Origin: JBBSUQ01 sp964389755
Lineage (GTDB): Bacteria; Bacteroidota; Bacteroidia; Flavobacteriales_D; Crocinitomicaceae
Direction of reading: 5' to 3'
Length of the DNA stretch: 64,000 nucleotides
Assembly (NCBI GenBank): GCA_964389755.1
Contig: CAYMEW010000012.1
Coordinates: 27,618-91,617, forward strand
In this document: piece after piece, positions 16,134 to 25,300 of the stretch
How the letters are laid out: each line of letters starts with the position of its first letter
How positions within the stretch are numbered: the stretch's first letter is position 1
Position numbers and translations under genes: made by a program
Notes under the pieces: model-generated
What the model saw: the letters and a program-made list of their open reading frames with translations, nothing else
What the model was told of the DNA's origin: nothing
Database searches by the model: none

Positions 16134-19100
16134 ATGAGTGAACGAATACTCCGGGCGCTGATGCAGCTATTTGCGATCATCGCAAAAGTTGATGAACTGC
16201 CCGATTCGAACGAAGACGAATTAATTGAAAGTACGCAGGGAAAGAAGATCGTGGAATCCTTCCTGCGCTCGGAATTGAACTCTTCACTCGTTAAACAGTA
16301 CCTCGAACTCTTTGACGAATATCTCAATACGCATCACAGCAGTTCGAAGAAAAAAGACGGACAGCGCAAGCGTACCGCAGTCAATTCGGTTAAAGTATTG
16401 CGAATCTGTGCACAGATCAATGAAGAACTGACACAGCGCCAGAAGGTCATTGTACTGATCCGGATTTTTGAATACATCCATGCCAATAACATCCTGAGTG
16501 AACAGGAGATCGAATTCGTTTCAACGGTAGCAGAATCTTTCAACATTTCGTCCGAAGAATACGAACTGATCAAAGCATTTCTCGACGGGAGTACACATGA
16601 AAAGCAGGATCACGCCGAATTACTGTACATTTCGGCAAAAGATCCCGGTTTCGCACAGGCGCGTTTCATTCGTTCCCCCGAACTGGAAGGAGAGCTCCGG
16701 ATTTTACGTATCCTGAGCGTAAACACCTTCTTTTTCAGGTATTACGGACATGAAGAGCTGAGCCTGAACGGACAGATCGTAAGCAATCAGCGCACGCATA
16801 TCTTTAATCAGGGATCAACGGTTCGGACAGCGAAAAGTCAACCGGTGTATTACAGCGACGTAATCGCACATTTCCTCAACGACGGCCACGACATCAGCCT
16901 CAATTTTCGGATCGAAGAGGTTGAATATGTGTTCCGAAACGGAAAAAAAGGACTTCACACGATCAATTTCTCGGAAAATGCCGGGAAACTCATTGGAATC
17001 ATGGGCGGGTCCGGAACGGGAAAAAGTACGTTGCTCAATGTCCTGAACGGGAACTACACACCAACAAAGGGACGTATCACCATCAACGGGATCGATATTC
17101 ACCGGGAGAAGTCCAGGCTGGAAGGTGTGATCGGCTTTGTGAGCCAGGATGACCTGCTGATCGAGGAACTTACCGTATTCCAGAACCTGTATTACAACGC
17201 CAAACTCTGTTTTAACGAGCTTTCGGACGAAGCGATCATTCGCCGGGTGGAAGATATACTGCAGGTGATCGGTCTTTACGAGGTACATGACCTGAAAGTG
17301 GGCTCACCCCTTGAAAAAACAATTTCGGGTGGTCAGCGCAAGCGACTCAACATTGCGCTTGAACTCATCCGGGAACCGTCCGTACTTTTCGTGGATGAAC
17401 CGACCTCCGGACTCTCTTCACGGGATTCGGAAAACATCATGGACCTCCTGAAAGAACTGGCCCTGAAAGGCAAACTCGTTTTCGTGGTCATTCACCAGCC
17501 GTCTTCCGATATTTTCAAAATGTTTGATCGCCTGTTCATCCTCGACCAGGGCGGCTATCCGATCTTCAACGGAGACCCGATCGATGCGATCGTATATTTC
17601 AAAAAACACGTTCATCACGTCAATGCCGAGGAACGCGAATGTTCACTGTGCGGAAATGTGAACCCGGAGCAGATCTTCAACATCATCGAATCCAAGGTGG
17701 TCGACGAATACGGGAACCTCACAGAATACCGGAAAGTGTCCGCCGAAGAATGGAACCAGCGCTACCAGGACGAAATCAGTGTGCCACAGGTGGAACAGAT
17801 CGACACGCCGCCGCAAAGCAGTACGCGCATCGCGAATCTGTGGACCCAGTTCAGTGTGTTTTTCAAGCGCGATATCCTGAGTAAACTCGCGAATCGCCAG
17901 TACATGATGGTGAACCTGCTCGAAGCCCCGGTACTTGCGCTGATACTCGCCTACTTCGTAAAGTATTATCGCGCGGGGAGCGGTGAATATTCATTCTACA
18001 TGAATGAGAACATCCCGCAGTACATCTTCATCGCCGTGGTGGTTTCTTTATTTCTCGGGCTCACGGTAGCAGCCGAGGAGATCATCAAGGACAAAAAGAT
18101 CCTGAAACGCGAATCCTTTCTGAACCTTTCGCGCGGAAGTTACCTGGTTTCCAAGATTCTGATCATGTTCCTGATATCAGCGATCCAGACGCTTTCATTT
18201 ACGCTGATCGGAAACTGGATACTGGAAATTCGGGAAATGTGGTGGGAATACTGGCTTATCCTCTTTACCACTTCGTGCTGTGCAAACCTGATCGGGCTGA
18301 ATATTTCGTCCGCTTTCAACTCTGCCAAGGTTATTTACATTATCGTTCCCTTGCTGATCATCCCGCAATTGCTTTTCAGTGGCGTCATCGTAAAATTCGA
18401 CAAACTCAACCCGGTTTTCGGGACACGAAATGAAGTACCGTGGATCGGGAACAGCATGATTACGCGCTGGGCATACGAAGCACTCACCGTGGTTCAGGCC
18501 AAGCAGAACGAATTTGAAAAACAATTCTTCGACCTTCATGAGAAACGCAGCCAGGCTGCCTGGAAGCGCGATTACTGGATGCCGGAAGTGAAAAGCGCAC
18601 TTTCCCGCCTTCAGGATAATTCCCTGACCCGAAGTGAATTTGAAAGTGCCCGTACGATCGCGGTAAACGAGCTTCAAAAAGAAGAGGACTACTGGGGAAA
18701 TATGTCCTGCAAAAATTGCACGAATACACTTTCGACACTGAATTACGGCCAAGCCATCCCCAAAGCGACCAGAAAGGAGATCGGACTGTTTCTCGAACGC
18801 GCAAAGAAGCAATACAACAAGTTTTTCAATGATGCGTCCAACGCTATTGACGCGGAGATCCGCAGGATGGGTTCGGAGATGTATCAGCTGAAGCGCAATG
18901 CCTTTCAAAATGAAAGTTTGTACAACCTGGTCACACAGCGTAACGAAGTGAACAAAATCCTCGAAGTCAATGGCGAACTGATCCAAAAGGACGACCCCAT
19001 TTACCTCGAACCGAAGAACAGGCGTTTTTTGGATGCGCATTTTTATGCTCCGGCCAAATACTTCATGGGGAAACGTTTTACGACCTTCCTGGCCAATACG

Positions 19101-19205
19101 ATCGTAATCTGGCTTTTTACGATCTTTTTCAGCATTACACTATACTATGACTGGCTGCGTAAACTGTTGCAGTTCGGTACTCGTTTCCGTCGGGTCTGGA
19201 AATAA
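16134..19205 (+). CDS. Large ABCG-like half-transporter with TerB-like N-terminal region
   Basis: 1023 residues. Residues 1-150 are helical and resemble a TerB/TerB-like fold. A beta-rich segment with regularly spaced turns follows (about 165-240). The ATPase has Walker A GGSGTGKST (about 290), signature ISGGQRKRLN, Walker B VLFVDEPTSGL and H-loop VIHQPSSD. A CxxC pair (ECSLCGNVNP) follows the ATPase. The ABC-2 membrane domain begins near residue 590, with five hydrophobic segments, then a long soluble stretch of about 190 residues containing SCKNC and helices, then a last membrane helix. ATPase before membrane domain is the ABCG order. Two copies would form a transporter. Substrate unknown. 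Confidence 0.9.
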   Translation: MSERILRALMQLFAIIAKVDELPDSNEDELIESTQGKKIVESFLRSELNSSLVKQYLELFDEYLNTHHSSSKKKDGQRKRTAVNSVKVLRICAQINEELTQRQKVIVLIRIFEYIHANNILSEQEIEFVSTVAESFNISSEEYELIKAFLDGSTHEKQDHAELLYISAKDPGFAQARFIRSPELEGELRILRILSVNTFFFRYYGHEELSLNGQIVSNQRTHIFNQGSTVRTAKSQPVYYSDVIAHFLNDGHDISLNFRIEEVEYVFRNGKKGLHTINFSENAGKLIGIMGGSGTGKSTLLNVLNGNYTPTKGRITINGIDIHREKSRLEGVIGFVSQDDLLIEELTVFQNLYYNAKLCFNELSDEAIIRRVEDILQVIGLYEVHDLKVGSPLEKTISGGQRKRLNIALELIREPSVLFVDEPTSGLSSRDSENIMDLLKELALKGKLVFVVIHQPSSDIFKMFDRLFILDQGGYPIFNGDPIDAIVYFKKHVHHVNAEERECSLCGNVNPEQIFNIIESKVVDEYGNLTEYRKVSAEEWNQRYQDEISVPQVEQIDTPPQSSTRIANLWTQFSVFFKRDILSKLANRQYMMVNLLEAPVLALILAYFVKYYRAGSGEYSFYMNENIPQYIFIAVVVSLFLGLTVAAEEIIKDKKILKRESFLNLSRGSYLVSKILIMFLISAIQTLSFTLIGNWILEIREMWWEYWLILFTTSCCANLIGLNISSAFNSAKVIYIIVPLLIIPQLLFSGVIVKFDKLNPVFGTRNEVPWIGNSMITRWAYEALTVVQAKQNEFEKQFFDLHEKRSQAAWKRDYWMPEVKSALSRLQDNSLTRSEFESARTIAVNELQKEEDYWGNMSCKNCTNTLSTLNYGQAIPKATRKEIGLFLERAKKQYNKFFNDASNAIDAEIRRMGSEMYQLKRNAFQNESLYNLVTQRNEVNKILEVNGELIQKDDPIYLEPKNRRFLDAHFYAPAKYFMGKRFTTFLANTIVIWLFTIFFSITLYYDWLRKLLQFGTRFRRVWK

Positions 19206-19206
19206 A

Positions 19207-19236
19207 AAAACCGCTTTTCCGGGGAAAAACGGTTTT
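19207..19236. terminator. Intrinsic terminator, probably bidirectional
   Basis: AAAACCG (19207-19213) pairs with CGGTTTT (19230-19236), and the inner TTTTCC/GGAAAA extends the stem. T-rich runs follow on both strands, so it can serve the ABC gene and the convergent NTR-domain gene. Confidence 0.8.
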
Positions 19237-19308
19237 ACTTGTTTTTTCAAATTTCCAGGGGAAGTATCAAAACGCGGACAAATTAGAGCATTCCATTTAT
19301 AAAATCGA

Positions 19309-19788
19309 TTACCCGTGCTTGCATATAAATCTGCGAGCCTCTTTGTATTCCTTTTTACGCGCTTTCAGGTTCTCTTTTTCCATGTCTTCGTATTCCGTGC
19401 CTTTTACACTTTGATCCATAGACAGTTTGATGGTGCGGTCGCACATCCCCACGCGATAGCCGTCATCGCCGGCATTTACGAACATGAACCACTCTTCGCC
19501 TAACTCTACATGAAGTCCGCAGGAAGCTGAACTCGAAGAAGTCCGCACTTCGATCCGCTCACCTTTTTTCACATTTTTAAATGCTTTGCTTACTTCGATC
19601 GTGATGGTAGTTGTATAGGTTTGTTTGTCTTCGGCAACGCGTACGACCTTCCCCGTAAAAATCGCAGCGGCGTTCGTTAACTCTTCCTGTGTCAGGGGTC
19701 CGTTTGGCATACAGCGGCAGGCCAACGCACCACCGGCACTAACCAGGTTGATGAACAAAATACTCAGTATAAGGGTTACATTTTTCAT
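19309..19788 (-). CDS. Secreted NTR/TIMP-like domain protein
   Basis: 159 residues with a signal peptide ending at ALA before CRC. The mature protein starts CRCMP, as in netrin/TIMP modules, where the N-terminal cysteines form disulfides. Further cysteines sit at SASCGLHVE and GMCDRT, with a last one near the C-terminus. Animal TIMPs bind metalloproteases through this N-terminal Cys edge. Bacterial homologues are mostly uncharacterised, so inhibition is only a possibility. A Lys/Glu-rich helix forms the C-terminus. Confidence 0.75.
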   Translation of the reverse strand: MKNVTLILSILFINLVSAGGALACRCMPNGPLTQEELTNAAAIFTGKVVRVAEDKQTYTTTITIEVSKAFKNVKKGERIEVRTSSSSASCGLHVELGEEWFMFVNAGDDGYRVGMCDRTIKLSMDQSVKGTEYEDMEKENLKARKKEYKEARRFICKHG

Positions 19789-19927
19789 AATTGGAATTTT
19801 TACTGAATTAAATCAAGAAACATTCCAAAAATAACAGAAAAGACGGAATTGGAGGCATGCAGTCCCGAACGGAAGGGTTCGAAGAATAAATTAACGGGAA
19901 TTTATCCTGCTATCCTGCCAAAACCAT

Positions 19928-19935
19928 TATTTTTG
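19928..19935 (+). promoter_or_regulatory. -7 box TATTTTTG of the polyamine operon
   Basis: Exact TAnnTTTG match, 34 bases before the ATG at 19970. The gap upstream (19789-19927) also holds a short hairpin CGAAC/GTTCG at 19866-19881 of unknown meaning. Confidence 0.5.
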
Positions 19936-19969
19936 AAACGGATTTTTAATTTTATATTTCATTCAGGAA

Positions 19970-21259
19970 ATGAGTAACATCGCTTTAGGAAATCACATTC
20001 TTGTAGAATTTATGAACTGCGACCCGCACATTATGAACGACGTGGCCGCAATTGAACGGGACATGGTAGCAGCGGCCCAACAGGCCGGAGCAACTGTCAT
20101 TAACTCGACTTTTCACCATTTTTCGCCCTGGGGCGTGTCCGGTGTGGTCGTCATACAGGAAAGTCACCTGGCTATTCATACCTGGCCGGAATACGGTTAT
20201 GCTGCGGTGGATCTCTTTACCTGCGGAGACATGGATGCGTGGATCTCCTTCGATCACCTGAAAGACTGTTTCAAATCCAAATCGTATTCGGCAATCGAAT
20301 GCCGCCGCGGATCGGTAAACCTGCTTACTCGCAACGATTTCGACATGACCACGATGCGTCAGAAAGCTTCGGACTGGAAAAACCCGGATTTCTTTACACG
20401 CAACGTCTGGTTTACGGATAAGGACGAAAACCAGGCGCTCTCGCTCCGATTTACCGGAGAAGTATTCTATGATGTACAGTCCCCCTACCAACGCGTTCGC
20501 ATTCTCGAAAGCTACAAATACGGGAAAATGCTGGCGCTCGACGATATGGTCATGACTACCATTGAAGACGAATTCCACTACCATGAAATGATCGCTCACC
20601 CGGCCATGTTTACACACAAAGACCCCAAAAAGGTTCTCGTGATCGGTGGTGGCGACGGCGGAACGGTTCGCGAACTGCTTCGGCACGAAGGTTTGGAACA
20701 CGTAACCATGGTGGAAATTGACGGAGAAGTTATCAAAGCCTGTCGCGAGCACCTGCCGGAAATTGCCGCTTCCTTCGAACACCCGAAACTGAACCTGCTC
20801 GTGGAAGACGGGATCGCGTTTGTGAAAAATGCAACCGATGAAGCCTACGACATCGTGATCGTTGACGGCTCCGACCCCGTGGGACCGGCTGAAGGACTGT
20901 TTTCAGAAACATTCTACCGAGACTGTCATCGCATTCTCAAACCGGGTGGGATTCTGCTCACGCAAGGCGAATCGCCGAAATTTAATGAAAAAGCATTCTC
21001 CGAACTGAACTTTACCCTCCAGGATATTTTCGGAGTCGGCAACACACCGGTCTCACTCTTTTTCGTACCGACCTATCCGTCCGGAATGTGGAGTTTCCAG
21101 TACGGGCTCAAAGGATCTCCGGATCCGAAAAATATCAGTAACGACGAAGAGATCGACGCTTTCGTGGAAGAACAGGGCTTGCGCTATTACAACGCAGATG
21201 TTCACCGCGGAAGTTTTGCAACACCGAATTTTGTCAAAAGCCTTATCACGCGTAAATGA
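19970..21259 (+). CDS. Fused S-adenosylmethionine decarboxylase / spermidine synthase
   Basis: 429 residues, two enzymes in one chain. Residues 1-120 are a bacterial SpeD-type proenzyme: ESHLAIHTWPE holds the self-cleavage site Glu64-Ser65, which generates the pyruvoyl group, with His70 and Cys85 (FTCG) as catalytic residues. Residues 145-429 are an aminopropyltransferase: GGGDGG at 226-231 binds the nucleoside and VDGSDP has Asp299 and Asp302. The first half makes decarboxylated AdoMet, which the second transfers to putrescine to give spermidine. Fusions of this pair are known in several bacteria. It overlaps the agmatinase-like gene by four bases (ATGA). Confidence 0.95.
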   Translation: MSNIALGNHILVEFMNCDPHIMNDVAAIERDMVAAAQQAGATVINSTFHHFSPWGVSGVVVIQESHLAIHTWPEYGYAAVDLFTCGDMDAWISFDHLKDCFKSKSYSAIECRRGSVNLLTRNDFDMTTMRQKASDWKNPDFFTRNVWFTDKDENQALSLRFTGEVFYDVQSPYQRVRILESYKYGKMLALDDMVMTTIEDEFHYHEMIAHPAMFTHKDPKKVLVIGGGDGGTVRELLRHEGLEHVTMVEIDGEVIKACREHLPEIAASFEHPKLNLLVEDGIAFVKNATDEAYDIVIVDGSDPVGPAEGLFSETFYRDCHRILKPGGILLTQGESPKFNEKAFSELNFTLQDIFGVGNTPVSLFFVPTYPSGMWSFQYGLKGSPDPKNISNDEEIDAFVEEQGLRYYNADVHRGSFATPNFVKSLITRK

Positions 21260-22311
21260 GCGACTTTGATCCGAATGGCGTGGGAATAGCCAACGGGAAT
21301 CTTTTTGGTTTCCCCGTCAGTGAAACAGAGGCAGATATTATTGTAGTTCCGGTTCCATGGGATGCCACGGCGTCCTATGGAAAAGGGACGAGCAAAGGCC
21401 CCGATGCCATTCTCGAGGCGTCCACTCAACTGGATTTTTACCACCCGGAACTTTCGGACGCCTATAAAACTAAAGTGTATATGTCTCCCGTGTCACGCGA
21501 GTGGCAGGATATCAACGACGAACTGTGTACCCGCGGAACCGAATACATTCGTTTTCTTGAAGAAGGAGGAAAAGTCGGTGACAATGCGGCGCACATGCAA
21601 CTGCTCGAAGATATGCGGGAAGCACAACAGGCCCTTCGCGATAATTTATTCGAACGCAGCCGGGAAATTCTTCGAAAAGGCGCAACCCCTGCCGTACTCG
21701 GGGGCGAACACTCCACGCCTTTCGGCCTGATCCGTGCGCTTGACGAACATTACGCTAATTTCGGAATTTTACAGATCGATGCACATGCCGATCTTCGCAA
21801 TGCGTACGAAGGATTCGAACAGTCGCATGCGAGCATCATGTACAATGTGCTCGAACACTGCCCGAACCTCGTCAAACTCGTTCAGGTTGGCATCCGTGAC
21901 ATTGCGCAATCGGAAGTGGACATCATCGAATCCAATGCCGACCGTATCAATACGTTTTTCGACTGGCACCTCAAACAGTCACAATTTGAAGGTAAAACCT
22001 GGGCAAAACAGGTACAGGAGATCATTTCCTGCCTTCCGCATCATGTTTACATTTCCTTTGATATTGACGGATTATGCCCGGAACTCTGCCCGAACACCGG
22101 TACTCCCGTGGTCGGAGGCTTTTCGCTCCAGGAGATCACCTACCTGTTCTTCGAGCTTGTAAGAAGCGGCCGCGAGATCATCGGTTTTGACCTGAATGAA
22201 GTTGCACCGGGAGAAAGCGGCGACTGGGATGCCAATGTGGGTGCCAGGGCCTTGTGGAACCTCGTATGTGCTACCGAAAAAAGTCGTCGATTGCACCGGA
22301 CTAAAAAATAA
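21256..22311 (+). CDS. Agmatinase-like ureohydrolase
   Basis: 351 residues, arginase/agmatinase fold. Both manganese sites are complete: GGEHS with His152, DAHADLR with Asp175, His177 and Asp179, and SFDIDGLCP with Asp269 and Asp271. It is longer than a typical 300-residue SpeB because of an N-terminal extension and an insert around 85-125. The neighbouring spermidine-making fusion makes agmatine to putrescine plus urea the most likely reaction. Formiminoglutamate or arginine cannot be excluded from sequence. Translation is coupled to the fusion gene through ATGA. Confidence 0.85.
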   Translation: MSDFDPNGVGIANGNLFGFPVSETEADIIVVPVPWDATASYGKGTSKGPDAILEASTQLDFYHPELSDAYKTKVYMSPVSREWQDINDELCTRGTEYIRFLEEGGKVGDNAAHMQLLEDMREAQQALRDNLFERSREILRKGATPAVLGGEHSTPFGLIRALDEHYANFGILQIDAHADLRNAYEGFEQSHASIMYNVLEHCPNLVKLVQVGIRDIAQSEVDIIESNADRINTFFDWHLKQSQFEGKTWAKQVQEIISCLPHHVYISFDIDGLCPELCPNTGTPVVGGFSLQEITYLFFELVRSGREIIGFDLNEVAPGESGDWDANVGARALWNLVCATEKSRRLHRTKK

Positions 22312-22342
22312 AAGGCCTTTGTTTCCGGGGTAAATTTTTGTT

Positions 22343-22350
22343 TATCTTTA
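22343..22350 (+). promoter_or_regulatory. Possible promoter TTTG-N21-TATCTTTA
   Basis: TTTG at 22318-22321 is followed after 21 bases by TATCTTTA, one mismatch to the Bacteroidota -7 consensus. The ATG at 22381 lies 30 bases downstream. Confidence 0.5.
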
Positions 22351-22380
22351 TTCCGACAGAAAAACAACGCTGCTGTGAGA

Positions 22381-25300
22381 ATGCATAAACTGCTTATCCT
22401 CTTCATCTTTGCCTTCCTTTCACTCTGCGTGCAGGCTCAGAATTACTGGCTTGGCGGACGCATTCCGTCCAGGTACTTCAGCGATAAGGATTTCGGAACA
22501 TCTCCGCAGATCTTAACGGGCGACCAGGGAACCGGGGGAATGGTATTCTTCGGAAATAACCAGCAGATCATCGGGTTTAACGGCACGGACTGGTTCAAAG
22601 TCGGTATAGAGCGTCAGCAACTCGCCCCGGAACAATATACGATCGTTCGCAATTCGGTGGTACAATGTATTCGCACCGCGTCCAATGGCATCACCTACGT
22701 CGGACGGGATAACAATTTCGGGAAAATTGCCTACTCCGATTCGGGTTTCATCCGCTACATTCCACTTCATACGGGCAACGCTAAAAATAACTTCGGACTC
22801 GTGCGCGATTTGTACGAAACCAAAGCGGGAACGGTACTTGTACTCGCACAACACGGGATCTTCCGCATTAAAAAAGAAAAAACGGAAGTGCTCTCCTACC
22901 CGCTTCGTTCCGCAGAAAATTACGTGCTTTCCGGCAGTGTGCGCACTGAAAAAGGTGTCATTATCATTCTGAAAGCCAAAAAAACGGCCGGGAATGATTT
23001 TATCAGTTTCTATTACGAGAACGCGTCCGGCACTATACGCCAGCTTGACCTGCCCGGACACATCAATTTACAAAATCCGCGCGGCAGTGTGGTCATCGGC
23101 TCAAAAACATACATTTTCGGACTAAATCACAAGATCTATACACTTTCTGAAAACGGCGATACGCTCACCTGGAATGAAGCCGAAACTTCACTTTTCCCGG
23201 AACTGTCAGATTATACGGTGCTTTCCGTAGCGCGCAAGGATAAGTATATTTTTATCGGGACGGATGCTCACGGACTGCTTGTCTTAAATGAGAAAGGTGA
23301 AATTCTTCGTCACTTCGACCTCGAGGACGGCTTACAGAACATGACCGTCAACAGCTTATTCCATGATTCCGAAAACAACCTGTGGCTTTGCCTGGACAAC
23401 GGCATTCACTTCATTGAACTTTCGAGTCCGGTATCTGCCTACGAAAAAGATAAAGGCATCACAGCGAACGTGCAATCGCTGGCCATGTATAAAAAACACA
23501 TTCTTGCAGCTACCACCACAGACCTGGCGATCAGCACAACGGACGGTGAAAATCGTTATTTCAAAAACACACCGGTGTTCGGTGAGGCGCTTTTCCACAT
23601 TAAAAGCTTCAACACCTCGCTCGGAATACGCTACCTGGTGGTCGGATATAACGGTGTATACGAATATTTCCCCGAAACAAATACACGCAAACTGATTACG
23701 GCCGCATACGGCTGGAAACTGTTTCAGTCTCCCCGCAACCCGGATGTTATTTACCTGGGGCTGGACAGCGGCCTCGGCGAGATTCGCGTAAGCGCCAAAG
23801 GCTTCGAGTACCGCGAATTGCTTACCGGCATGGGCGGAGATGTGATCCAGATAACCGGAGATAAAAAGTACCTCTATTTCGGTGTACATTCGAAAGGCGT
23901 ATGCATTTATGACCTGGATACCGGCGAATCCAGGATTGTGGCGCTCGGAAGCGGCCACGGATCAAAATCGTATTATTACTGCGAACTTTTCAACGGAAAA
24001 TTATTCGTGGGATGCATCTCGGGAATTTATACACTCAACGAGGGTCGTACCAAACTGGAACCGTTTGAAGCGGTAAACGGCCATTTTCAGGGTGGCGAGG
24101 ATTTCCAGATCCACAGGCTGGTCAACGAAAACAACAAACGTCTCTGGATTATTTTTCACGATTCCCAGGACGCGCAATCCTATAAAGAAACGGGATATCT
24201 CGAAAACGGGCAAAGTGGTTACACCTGGACCAGCTGGCCATTTGTCGGGCTTCGACAGGCCGGTATTTCCAATGACCTGTTTTTTACGGGAGAAGGCGAG
24301 ATTCTCTTTGCAGGCCTGAACGGCGTGTATGTGTATCGGAAAGACCACCAACTTTCGCCGTCACGAACGTTCCCGGTATTGATCGACGCCATCCAGGTAA
24401 ACGGCAAAACGATCTGCGGTAATCCGGAGTTCGCACCGAAGATCGGCGATATTCCGTATAAAAATAACTCGTTAAAAGTCATTTTTCATGCAGCCACCTT
24501 CAACGGCAGCGGCAGGGTCGAATACGCTTACAAGCTCAGCGGCTTTACCGAAGACTGGTCCGAATATTCCGAAGTCAATTACGCCAGTTTTCCGAAATTA
24601 CCCGAAGGAAACTATCAACTGTCCGTCCGTGCCCGGAATATATACGGTTTCGTGAGCGAGGTCAGCGTTATGGATTTTACCATACTTCCGCCCTGGTATC
24701 GCACGTGGTGGGCCTACACGCTTTACGCGATCGTTCTGATTATCCTCGTGTACCTGATCATCCGGATCAGTACGCAGCGTATCATCCACCAAAATACGCG
24801 ACTGGAGGCAGTCGTGCTTGAACGCACCCGTGAGATCGCAGAGCAAAACACACTTCTGGAACGTCAAAAATCGGAGATAACTCTGAAGTCCAATGACATA
24901 CTGGACAGCATTAAATACGCAAAGCGAATCCAGGATACGATCCTTCCTTCCGAATCCCGACTCAGCGAACTTTTCAGAGAACACTTCGTATTTTACCGTC
25001 CGAAGGACATCGTTTCGGGGGATTTTTACTGGGCACGCGAAGCCGACGGCCTGCGGTATTTCTCTGCTGTCGACTGTACGGGACACGGTGTTCCGGGTTC
25101 GCTTGTGAGCATTGTGGGGAACAACGGACTGTTAAGAGCCGTCAATGAATTCGGCGTCCGGGAACCCAAAGACATCCTCGATAAATTGCGGGAGATCGTG
25201 GTGGATGCCTTTCGTTCACAGGGACAGGCGGAAGTTAAGGACGGCATGGACATCGCGCTGTGTTGCATCGATCCAAAAACGAATAAACTCACGTATGCTG

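Noticed and set aside
18195..19040. 281-codon open frame antisense to the ABC exporter
   Set aside because: Shadow of the coding strand; no promoter, no recognisable domain.
19789..19969. Riboswitch upstream of the SpeD-SpeE fusion
   Set aside because: Only a five-base hairpin CGAAC/GTTCG is visible; no known SAM or polyamine aptamer core could be recognised.
22375..22380. GTG at 22375 as start of the sensor-phosphatase
   Set aside because: The ATG two codons later starts a standard signal peptide; the GTG adds nothing.
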